NCBI RefSeq assembly: GCF_002117125.1
Contig: NZ_CP019345.1
Span: 1-13,959, forward strand
Length of the DNA: 13,959 bases
From: Nonlabens spongiae
GTDB taxonomy: Bacteria > Bacteroidota > Bacteroidia > Flavobacteriales > Flavobacteriaceae
Direction: 5' to 3'
The position numbers were made by a program, and so were the translations under genes. The notes under the pieces were generated by a model. That model saw only the letters and a list, made by a program, of their open reading frames with translations. It was not told the DNA's origin and made no database searches. Positions 7,650 to 13,927 of this stretch are shown piece by piece. Each line of letters begins with the position of its first letter. Position 1 is the first letter of the stretch.

Positions 7650-8051
7650 ATGTTTAATTGGTTCAAAAAGAAAGAAAAAATAGAAAATCCGATTGAAATT
7701 TCAGTTAGCGGAATTAATCCTCAAACCGATAATGAATTTCTATTTTACAACTTTGTGCAATTGACTTTTGCACCTCATTTGCAAAAATGGTATGAGAAAG
7801 CAAAGGAAAACGGACTTCAATTTAAACCGCAATACGAACAAGCAATAAAACAAAAAGTAAGTACAGGTAAATTTGAGAATCCACACAAATTTCCTTCATA
7901 TTTTACAAATGGATTCGATTTTATTGGAATACAGTTTTTAAGTGGAACAGATGATATTTTAAGTGCATTTGAATTAGGCACTCACTTCATAATCGATGAA
8001 AAAATAGCATACAAAGAAAATTTCTTTTTCGTCCACCTAATCAAATTTTAA
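7650..8051 (+). CDS. Degenerate DnaQ-like exonuclease/BRCT protein, 5' part (frameshifted)
   Basis: The 133 residues start at the ATG at 7650, 37 bases into the cassette; a GTG-type start at 7602 would lie inside the preceding recombination site and was rejected. Residues 91-127 (FIGIQFLSGTDD to YKENFFF) align by eye with the first strands of DnaQ/epsilon-type 3'-5' exonucleases, but the catalytic Asp and Glu of the DxE motif are absent. The frame ends in VHLIKF. If one T is added to the T5 run at 8025-8029 the frame continues as FFFRPPNQILKQKEF, reproducing the family's usual RPP, and joins the next frame in a single 398-residue protein (7650-8845). I therefore treat the two frames as one split gene. 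The exonuclease similarity is from memory of the family. Confidence 0.65.
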   Translation: MFNWFKKKEKIENPIEISVSGINPQTDNEFLFYNFVQLTFAPHLQKWYEKAKENGLQFKPQYEQAIKQKVSTGKFENPHKFPSYFTNGFDFIGIQFLSGTDDILSAFELGTHFIIDEKIAYKENFFFVHLIKF

Positions 8052-8080
8052 AACAAAAAGAATTTAAAGAAACTCTCGAA

Positions 8081-8845
8081 ATGTTTGATATAGACGAAGA
8101 ATTTGTAAAAGATTTTTCATTTGAGGATGTTTGGGACACGTTAGATTTAAAGTTAAGTTTCAATCATAGTTTAGTTGTCTGTTGGAACAAAGAGATTGAA
8201 ATTCTTGAAGAAATATTAAAAGCCTATAGAATAAAAGATTACAACATAAATTATATACAAATAAGAGAAATAGCTAAAGACAATAATCTTCCAGATTTAT
8301 TTGATAATCTTTTAAAGCATTTCAATTCTGACCTGAATATTGAAAATGATTTATCTCTTATAGCACCAACTCTTGCGTTGGAATTTGAAGATATGGGAAT
8401 CAATCTAAATAACTACAGAAAAAACCTAAATCCAAAATCTAGCGAAAATTTCAACGAATTAAATCCTAAACCTTTAAAAAAGCATAAAACAAAGCCAACT
8501 ACTTTAGACATTCAAAACGAAAACCTATCTCACATTCGTAATTACTCTATTGACCCGAAAGAGATTAGTAAAATTGATATTAAAAACAAAGGATTTATTT
8601 TTACTGGAGAAATAACTACAGACAGAGATACAGCAAAAGAATTCATAGAACAAAATGGTGGAATAATAAAATCTGGAATTACAAGCAAAGTCGATTATGT
8701 TATTATCGGAGCTGACTTTGGTTGGTCGAAAATCCAAAAAATACACGAACTGAACGAAAATAAAAATTGTAACATAAAAATATTAACCAATTCGGATTTT
8801 GAAAATCTGAAAAAAAATACGCCACACAACAATGGCTATAAGTAA
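8081..8845 (+). CDS. Degenerate DnaQ-like exonuclease/BRCT protein, 3' part with C-terminal BRCT domain
   Basis: The 254 residues continue the gene split at about 8029; the ATG at 8081 is probably an internal Met. Residues 10-105 (FSFEDVWDTL, then FNHSLVVCWNKEIEILEEIL, then IAKDNNLPDL) follow the order of the later exonuclease motifs, again without the usual acidic residues. A low-complexity Lys/Asn/Pro linker lies at about 115-150. Residues 168-244 form a BRCT domain like that of bacterial NAD-dependent ligases: GFIFTGEITTDRDTAKEFIE, QNGGIIKSGITSKVDYVIIG, then KILTNSDF. A binding role at DNA ends or breaks, rather than nuclease activity, is inferred. The final residues NNGYK and the stop are encoded inside the family A recombination site. 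Confidence 0.7.
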   Translation: MFDIDEEFVKDFSFEDVWDTLDLKLSFNHSLVVCWNKEIEILEEILKAYRIKDYNINYIQIREIAKDNNLPDLFDNLLKHFNSDLNIENDLSLIAPTLALEFEDMGINLNNYRKNLNPKSSENFNELNPKPLKKHKTKPTTLDIQNENLSHIRNYSIDPKEISKIDIKNKGFIFTGEITTDRDTAKEFIEQNGGIIKSGITSKVDYVIIGADFGWSKIQKIHELNENKNCNIKILTNSDFENLKKNTPHNNGYK

Positions 8846-8952
8846 TTGCTTGTTCTCGCCTACTTCTGAAAATCCTCGCGGATTTTCAGTTTGGTGTGTA
8901 CTTGCAAAGTTAACCGCAAAACCACGCAACTACTCATAGCCGAGACCGTTGT
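8826..8952 (+). other. Cassette recombination site, family A, copy 1
   Basis: The layout is ACAAC, spacer aat, arm GGCTATAAGTAATTGC (8834-8849), arm GCAACTACTCATAGCC (8926-8941), spacer gagacc, then GTTGT. The only two discordant pairs are top-strand A-C, which become T-G wobbles on the bottom strand. The loop carries a separate perfect 10-bp hairpin, CTGAAAATCC with loop tcgc (8866-8889). The stop codon of the upstream gene lies at 8843-8845. Confidence 0.85.
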
Positions 8953-8984
8953 GGTGCATTTAAAAAAAAATCGAATAAGATAAA

Positions 8985-9527
8985 ATGGCTTTTTTAGGAT
9001 TTATATTTGTTTTATTGCCAATTTCAATAATCTTATTTCTATTATGGGTTTTCACTAAGAAAAAAATATTCGGAATTGGACTTTTAATAATGTGGGGCGG
9101 ATTAATATCGCTTTTACTTTTATCATTTATCCTGAGACCACTTTGGGAAAAAAAGATTTTAGAGAAATCTGATTTTTATGGAGAATATATAATTGACAGA
9201 AATTATTTTTCGGGAAAACAAGCGGATTGGCAATACAATCATTTTCGATTTGAAATTAAAGAAAATGATTCAATATATTTTTACGTAACTGATGGAGAAA
9301 TAATAAACAAAACTTATAAAGGAAAAATATCAACTCTTACACCATACAAATCAGCAAGACTTGTAATTGAAATGGAAAAACCTACTCATCACATATTTAC
9401 AACTAATCCAACTATTTATCGTGAAGTTTGGGACTTTTTTATGGTGTTTAATTCACCAAGATTTCATAATATGTATTTCCGAAAAGGAGAATGGAAAAAA
9501 TTGAATAGAAGAATAAAACGAAAATAA
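8985..9527 (+). CDS. Hypothetical two-helix membrane protein, cassette gene
   Basis: This intact 180-residue protein starts 32 bases after the cassette junction. Two strong membrane helices lie at about 3-23 and 29-50. A hydrophilic, probably beta-rich domain of about 125 residues follows, with aromatic motifs DFYGEYIIDRNYF, FRFEIKENDSIYFYVTDG and MYFRKGEWKK. The strand pattern of alternating hydrophobic and charged residues resembles small beta-barrel or lipocalin-like sheets, but I recognise no named family. It is the only gene of its cassette, ends 11 bases before the terminal site, and has the AT-rich, Lys/Ile-rich composition of the other cassettes. It has no visible promoter, so it may depend on read-through. 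Confidence 0.8.
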   Translation: MAFLGFIFVLLPISIILFLLWVFTKKKIFGIGLLIMWGGLISLLLLSFILRPLWEKKILEKSDFYGEYIIDRNYFSGKQADWQYNHFRFEIKENDSIYFYVTDGEIINKTYKGKISTLTPYKSARLVIEMEKPTHHIFTTNPTIYREVWDFFMVFNSPRFHNMYFRKGEWKKLNRRIKRK

Positions 9528-9538
9528 AAAACGACACC

Positions 9539-9665
9539 ACAACAATGGCTATAAGTAATTGCTTGTTCTCGCCTACTTCTGAAAATCCTCGCGGATTTTC
9601 AGTTTGGTGTGTACTTGCAAAATTAAGTGCTAAACCACGCAACTACTCATAGCCAAGGCCGTTGT
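9539..9665 (+). other. Cassette recombination site, family A, copy 2
   Basis: This site has the same 127 bases as copy 1, apart from a cluster of changes at aaattaagtgct in the loop and a spacer aaggcc in place of gagacc. The stem arms and the inner hairpin (9579-9602) are unchanged. Confidence 0.85.
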
Positions 9666-9679
9666 ACAACATACCCGAA

Positions 9680-10138
9680 ATGAACAAACTGCTGACAATT
9701 TCACTACTGATTTTCTTATTTCTGTCCTGTAAAAACGACAAGAAATCTGAATTGGAATTTTATGCAGAAAATCAAACTTCATTTTTCGATTTGAGAAATG
9801 GAGACTGGACAAAAAACTCGTGGATTAGAAAACCTGAAAATCTAAAAATGGTTCACGAATCGTTTAAAAATTTTGGGTATGGAAAACTTGAGAATCTGAT
9901 TTCAAAAAGCAAAAGTCATTTCCTAATCGAAGGAATTTATATAAAACGGAATTTCGAGAATTTAATAGACAGTTTGGAATTGACCTATAACAAACCTGAA
10001 ATACAAACAAAATATTACGCTGAATTTTGGAATCGCAGAAAAGCGGAGAAAAATGATTCAATAATTTATGAAATCATTCGAGAATTCAACTCAATGAAAA
10101 TGAACAAAAACAACAGAATAATGAAAACCAATTTGTAA
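9680..10138 (+). CDS. Hypothetical lipoprotein, cassette gene (3' end frameshifted)
   Basis: The 152-residue frame starts at the ATG at 9680, 14 bases after the junction; an in-frame TTG at 9662 lies inside the GTTGT and is unlikely. The N-terminus MNKLLTISLLIFLFLSC is a lipoprotein signal peptide with lipobox FLSC and Cys17, followed by KNDKK, so the protein should be anchored in the envelope. The remaining sequence is helical and charged, with no family I recognise. The last 10-14 residues (MKMNKNNRIMKTNL) look out of frame. Adding one A to the A5 run at 10106-10110 continues the protein to 10374, giving about 231 residues. The cassette termini here are the palindrome GTTGTACAAC at both ends. 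Confidence 0.7.
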   Translation: MNKLLTISLLIFLFLSCKNDKKSELEFYAENQTSFFDLRNGDWTKNSWIRKPENLKMVHESFKNFGYGKLENLISKSKSHFLIEGIYIKRNFENLIDSLELTYNKPEIQTKYYAEFWNRRKAEKNDSIIYEIIREFNSMKMNKNNRIMKTNL

Positions 10139-10374
10139 ATGACACATTATTTGACCTTTTAAAAATTGAGTTTGATATCGACAATTTGAATTCTGAAAAA
10201 GCAAAATCAAACTTTTATAAATTAAAAAAATACGGACTTCATCAATCTGCTCACAACTTGCTTTATGAACGAGCAGAATATTCCCAATTGGATCTAAACC
10301 GAAAAAAATTAAACCAAGAATTAACAGAAACAACGGAATTTGAACAACCCTGGCTTATTGATAATGAAAAATAA
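10111..10374 (+). pseudogene. 3' fragment of the cassette lipoprotein gene, out of frame
   Basis: This frame is open from 10072 to 10374 and reads naturally (NNENQFVNDTLFDLLKIEFD to FEQPWLIDNEK), but it has no ATG near its beginning; the first start-like codon is a TTG at 10186. Position and composition make it the continuation of the lipoprotein at 9680, restored by a single added base. The stop lies 10 bases before the family B site, the usual place for a cassette gene to end. A separate small gene with a TTG start is the less likely alternative. Confidence 0.6.
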
Positions 10375-10384
10375 AGTACGTTGT

Positions 10385-10512
10385 ACAACACCGTATAACA
10401 ACAATTGCGGCTTTGTGTCCTGCGGACACAACCGCGCAGGCATAAAAGTCGGGAATTTTAGCTATCTTAGTTCTCAAACAATCCGCAACTGATTGTTATA
10501 CAAGACCGTTGT
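10385..10512 (+). other. Cassette recombination site, family B, copy 1
   Basis: The layout is ACAAC, spacer acc, arm GTATAACAACAATTGCGG (10393-10410), arm CCGCAACTGATTGTTATAC (10483-10501), spacer aagacc, then GTTGT. The right arm has one extra, extrahelical base (A10492). The single discordant pair is top-strand A-C. An inner hairpin, TTGTGTCC with loop tgc, lies at 10413-10431. Confidence 0.85.
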
Positions 10513-10886
10513 CGGTGATTGCCCAAGGGACATGTTGCTCCGCCATGAAATCATCCATCCGAGACAAAAGTCCCACAATCCACCGAGCGGTGGCACAACC
10601 AAGAACCAGATGACCATCAACCAATTTCAAGGCTCCCACAACATTCAATCACCGACAACGCCCACCGCGTGAAAATGCCCAATAAACAAACCAGCCACCT
10701 GGGGAAACCATACCGGTGAGCGCACCACCGACAACAAGGCATAAAGCGAATGTGGCATTTTCAAAAGCTCTCTGTGTGGCGGCCAGAATCCAAAACTATT
10801 GCCTACTTTTAGAGGCAACAAACCGATTCCACCGATAACGCGAACCAGCCGAAAACGCCACACTCGCTTTATGCGGTGGGCGTTGT
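10508..10886 (+). repeat. ORF-less cassette C, copy 3
   Basis: This 379-bp copy lies between the lipoprotein and ATPase cassettes. It lacks one C of a CCCC run and one A of an AAAA run compared with copies 1 and 2, which shifts every possible reading frame and supports a non-coding unit. No gene lies in 10375-10914. Confidence 0.85.
10731..10886 (+). other. Cassette recombination site, family C, copy 3
   Basis: This is a 156-base site with the same arms and spacers as 7081-7236. It is followed at 10887 by the ATPase cassette. Confidence 0.8.
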
Positions 10887-10914
10887 AAACAAGCGCTAAC
10901 CAAATCCATCTAAA

Positions 10915-12741
10915 ATGAAATTGAATAAAGTAAAACTCAAAAACTTTAGAGGTTATTCAAAAGAAACGGAAATTCTGATTGAAGATTTAAACGTTCTAAT
11001 TGGTCGAAATGACGTAGGAAAATCTTCAATTCTAGAGGCCTTAGATATATTCTTTAATGGTAAACCAGATAAAAATGATTTATCAATTGATCACGATAAT
11101 TCCCAAGTTGAGATTACTTGTATTTTTAATGATATTCCAGAATCACTAATTTTAGATGACACCGTAAAGACTTCCCTAAAGGATGAGTTCCTCCTAAACA
11201 AAGAAGGAAATCTTGAAATTAAAAAGAAATTTCCCATATCTCGAACAGGAAGTGTGTCAGAAGAAAGTGTCATTATCTGTGAACATCCAGATAATCCAAA
11301 ACTTGAAGATTTACTTTCGAAAAAAAGAACAACTTTAAAGTTATTTTTTGAAGAACTAAAAATTGATGATAAAGGTGTCAATCGAACGAAAAGTAAGGAA
11401 ATTAGGAAAGCAATAAGACAACATTTTTATGAAGATGAAATTCAAACTGAGACCAAGGAAATAAAAATTGACGGAAAACTGGATAACGAAGATAACAAAA
11501 AGAAAATATGGACTAACTTAAAAAAATACCTACCATTATTCTCGTTGTTCTTCGTTGATAAACCTCTAAATGATCAGGATTCTGACATACAAGATCCAAT
11601 GAAAGAAATTATAAAAGAGGTTTTAAAACGTGACGAAATTCAACCTCTATTGGATACATTAAAAAATGCTGTTCAGGATGCTTCTACAGCAATGGCAGAT
11701 GAAACAATTGAAAAATTAAACGAATTAGATTCCGAATTAGCTGAGACTTTAAAGTCTAACTTTCCAAAAGAACCTACCTGGAACTCAATATTTAAATTAA
11801 CATTAGAAGATAATCGCGGCGTCCCCCTAAATAAAAGAGGAAGCGGGATGAGAAGACTAGTCTTATTAAGTTTTTTTAGAGCACAGATTGAGAAAAGAAG
11901 AACAGCTAATGCTCCAAATATAATCTATGCTCTAGAGGAACCCGAAACATCTCAACATCCAGATTTTCAAATTATGATAGTTAATGCATTGAAGGAATTA
12001 TCAGAAACCGAAAATGCTCAAGTACTTTTCACTACTCATAATTCAAATCTTGCTAAGGAAATTTCAAAATCATCATTACGATATATTTATAAAGACGAGC
12101 AAGGTGAAAATCAGGTTGAAAATGGTACAAATGATGATGGAACTGATAATGAAAATATAATTGATAGAATTATAGAAACACTTGGAGCACTACCAGACCC
12201 AAAAAATAAAGTCCAGTGTTTAATTTTCGTAGAAGGTGAAAATGATATTAATGGTTTAATAAATTATAGTAAACTACTTAACGCTCACGATAGTGAAATT
12301 CTAAATTTAGAAAACAATGAAAAAATAGCATTTATTCCTACTGGAGGTTCACAATTGAAATACTACATTGAAAAAAAGTATCTAGATGGTTTAATTCAAG
12401 CTCAAGTTCATATTTACGATTCGGATGTTGCGTATTATATTCAAAGTATAAAAGACTTAAATGCAGAAGGAAATCCTAATAAAGTCGGATATAACACAAG
12501 TAAATTGGAATTAGAAAATTTTCTACATCCAGATGCGATTAATGAATGCTACAAAGAATTAAATATTCCAATAGAAATAACGGAAGTATTAGATAGAGAA
12601 GATGTTCCGAAAAAAGTTGCAAAGGCTGTACACAATACAAATGGTGATACTGAATGGGAGAAAATGCATCCTGACAAAGCAAAATTAGCTGAAAAGCAAA
12701 AGAAAAATTATCTAAAGCCAAACGCCAGCTTAATAATTTAG
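10915..12741 (+). CDS. OLD-family ATP-dependent nuclease (AAA_15 ATPase plus TOPRIM), cassette gene; last residues frameshifted
   Basis: This 608-residue protein has an ABC/SMC-like ATPase and a TOPRIM nuclease domain. Residues 1-40 give the AAA_15 start FRGY and Walker A GRNDVGKS (30-37). The signature loop is KRGSGMRR (307-314), Walker B is IIYALEEPETSQHP (336-349), and the switch histidine is in FTTHN (H375). The TOPRIM domain has Glu440 in FVEGEND and the acidic pair DSD at 502-504, followed by LELENFL. OLD nucleases such as P2 Old and GajA of Gabija act against phage DNA; a defence role here is inferred from the family. No UvrD-like helicase partner lies beside it, so it resembles the stand-alone class. 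An added A in the A5 run at 12703-12707 extends it to 12836, about 640 residues, ending in a natural-looking helix (IERLKERDGFDEIKDWLNK). It starts 28 bases after the junction. Confidence 0.9.
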   Translation: MKLNKVKLKNFRGYSKETEILIEDLNVLIGRNDVGKSSILEALDIFFNGKPDKNDLSIDHDNSQVEITCIFNDIPESLILDDTVKTSLKDEFLLNKEGNLEIKKKFPISRTGSVSEESVIICEHPDNPKLEDLLSKKRTTLKLFFEELKIDDKGVNRTKSKEIRKAIRQHFYEDEIQTETKEIKIDGKLDNEDNKKKIWTNLKKYLPLFSLFFVDKPLNDQDSDIQDPMKEIIKEVLKRDEIQPLLDTLKNAVQDASTAMADETIEKLNELDSELAETLKSNFPKEPTWNSIFKLTLEDNRGVPLNKRGSGMRRLVLLSFFRAQIEKRRTANAPNIIYALEEPETSQHPDFQIMIVNALKELSETENAQVLFTTHNSNLAKEISKSSLRYIYKDEQGENQVENGTNDDGTDNENIIDRIIETLGALPDPKNKVQCLIFVEGENDINGLINYSKLLNAHDSEILNLENNEKIAFIPTGGSQLKYYIEKKYLDGLIQAQVHIYDSDVAYYIQSIKDLNAEGNPNKVGYNTSKLELENFLHPDAINECYKELNIPIEITEVLDREDVPKKVAKAVHNTNGDTEWEKMHPDKAKLAEKQKKNYLKPNASLII

Positions 12742-12836
12742 CAATAGAAAAAATGACAATTGAAAGATTAAAAGAAAGAGACGGTTTCGACGAAATAAAA
12801 GATTGGCTAAATAAAATCAAAACATTTTTAAATTAA
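12708..12836 (+). pseudogene. Out-of-frame 3' end of the OLD-family nuclease gene
   Basis: In the frame one base off from the ATPase, this stretch reads KLSKAKRQLNN followed by a charged helix and a stop 19 bases before the family B site. It is the expected C-terminus of the protein that currently ends at 12741 with KPNASLII. Confidence 0.6.
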
Positions 12837-12855
12837 ATTCAATAAACGCCAGTTT

Positions 12856-12982
12856 ACAACACCGTATAACAACAATTGCGGCTTTGTGTTCTACGGACAC
12901 AACCGCACAAGCATAAAAGTCGGTAATTTTAGCTATCTTAGTTTTAAACAATCCGCAACTGATTGTTATACAAGACCGTTGT
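12856..12982 (+). other. Cassette recombination site, family B, copy 2
   Basis: This 127-base site has the same arms, spacers and extrahelical base (A12962) as copy 1. Its differences lie in the loop, including ttgtgttc in place of ttgtgtcc in the inner hairpin. Confidence 0.85.
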
Positions 12983-13004
12983 AAAACATTTAAAACCAAA
13001 TAAA

Positions 13005-13193
13005 ATGCAAAAAGTAATCACAGTAACGACACATACAAATATCATCGATAAAGATGATAAATTCACCGAAAAAGAATATACTAAACTAAATGAATATTTA
13101 GAAGACGGATATGAGGTTAAGCAAGTAGTACCTGTAGTCACTAATTCAGATTCAAGTTATATGTATTCAATTACATTCGTATTAGAAAAGTAA
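13005..13193 (+). CDS. Small hypothetical protein (62 aa), first gene of the last complete cassette
   Basis: The ATG at 13005 lies 22 bases after the junction and starts MQKVITVTTHTNI. An in-frame upstream start at 12963 would lie inside the recombination site and was rejected. The second half, YTKLNEYLEDGYEVKQVVPV and then YSITFVLEK, has the helix-glycine-strand-strand pattern seen in DUF4177-like small proteins (LNELGKEGWELVSV type). That resemblance is only by eye and gives no function. The gene is intact and is followed after 10 bases by the membrane-anchored gene, so the two probably form a small operon within one cassette. Confidence 0.7.
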   Translation: MQKVITVTTHTNIIDKDDKFTEKEYTKLNEYLEDGYEVKQVVPVVTNSDSSYMYSITFVLEK

Positions 13194-13203
13194 AATTGGA
13201 ATA

Positions 13204-13443
13204 ATGGAAGTAGTAAATATAATTCTGACAGTTATTTTAGTCGTAGTAACTTCGATATACACCTTCATTACATATAAAACTCTTCTTTCTTATAAGAATC
13301 CAATTTTGTTCCTACGAACTTCATTGATAGATACTAAACACGAATGGGATAAATATTTAATGAGAGATTTAGACCCAGTACAGGAGCAAATTCGTGGACT
13401 TTCCAAAATTACAATTGACAAAAAAATTAAATTAAACTTGTAA
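13204..13443 (+). CDS. Membrane-anchored hypothetical protein, 5' part (frameshifted)
   Basis: The 79-residue frame begins at the ATG at 13204 with one membrane helix (about 3-24, VNIILTVILVVVTSIYTFIT), then TYKTLLSYKNPILFLRTSL and a cytoplasmic or periplasmic stretch ending in KIKLNL. One extra A in TTAAAC near 13434-13436 would carry the frame into the next one as KIKLKLVNNGTSPAYDI, a phrase typical of beta-sandwich domains following such anchors. The restored protein (13204-13790) would have about 195 residues. I recognise no named family. Confidence 0.6.
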   Translation: MEVVNIILTVILVVVTSIYTFITYKTLLSYKNPILFLRTSLIDTKHEWDKYLMRDLDPVQEQIRGLSKITIDKKIKLNL

Positions 13444-13472
13444 ATAACGGAACAAGTCCAGCATATGATATA

Positions 13473-13790
13473 GTGATGAAATATGAAATTCAGACTTTTA
13501 AAAATGATATAACTTTCGGAATTGACGAAGCCGACGTGAAAGACTACAAAGCTGTTCAATATAAGAAATCAATAAGAGAGGTAAATTTCAACTATTTAGC
13601 ACCTAAAGAAGAAATTGATATAGATATTGTTTTTACATCTAACTTTCCTAAAATCGAAATAATTGTAACCGAGTTAAAATCTAAAGAAGTTTCAAGTATA
13701 AAAAAACCGACAACAATTTTTGTGTATAACAATAATGAACATTGTGAAATTGGAGATTCAATTGACTACAGAAATATGGTTGGAGTATAA
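13473..13790 (+). CDS. Membrane-anchored hypothetical protein, 3' part (beta-rich domain)
   Basis: This frame is open from 13431. The GTG at 13473 and ATG at 13476 are probably internal, because the coding-like sequence VNNGTSPAYDIVMKYEIQTF starts upstream of them. The rest alternates hydrophobic and polar residues (NFNYLAPKEEIDIDIVFTS, KIEIIVTELKSKEV), as in a beta-sandwich. It ends 9 bases before the family B site at 13800. I treat it as the C-terminal domain of the gene starting at 13204. If the frameshift were real and fixed, it would be a soluble fragment without its anchor. Confidence 0.55.
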   Translation: MMKYEIQTFKNDITFGIDEADVKDYKAVQYKKSIREVNFNYLAPKEEIDIDIVFTSNFPKIEIIVTELKSKEVSSIKKPTTIFVYNNNEHCEIGDSIDYRNMVGV

Positions 13791-13799
13791 AAACGTTTT

Positions 13800-13927
13800 A
13801 CAACAATATATAACAACAATTGCGGCTTTTTGTCCTGCGGACACAACCGCGCAATCATTAAAGTCGGGAATTTTAGCTATTTTTATTTCTAAATAACTCG
13901 CAACTGATTGTTATACAAGACCGTTGT
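13800..13927 (+). other. Cassette recombination site, family B, copy 3
   Basis: This 128-base site has spacer aat and left arm ATATAACAACAATTGCGG; the right arm ends TTGTTATAC, then aagacc and GTTGT. The new A at the outer end of the left arm again opposes C on the top strand (wobble on the bottom). A change at the inner end of the right arm (TCGCAACTG) goes the other way. The inner hairpin is weakened (tttttgtcc). Confidence 0.82.

Noticed and set aside
8866..8889. Inner hairpin of the family A site as an intrinsic terminator
   Set aside because: The stem is strong (10 bp) but only three T follow, and the same hairpin fits as the loop structure of the recombination site. A minor termination effect remains possible.
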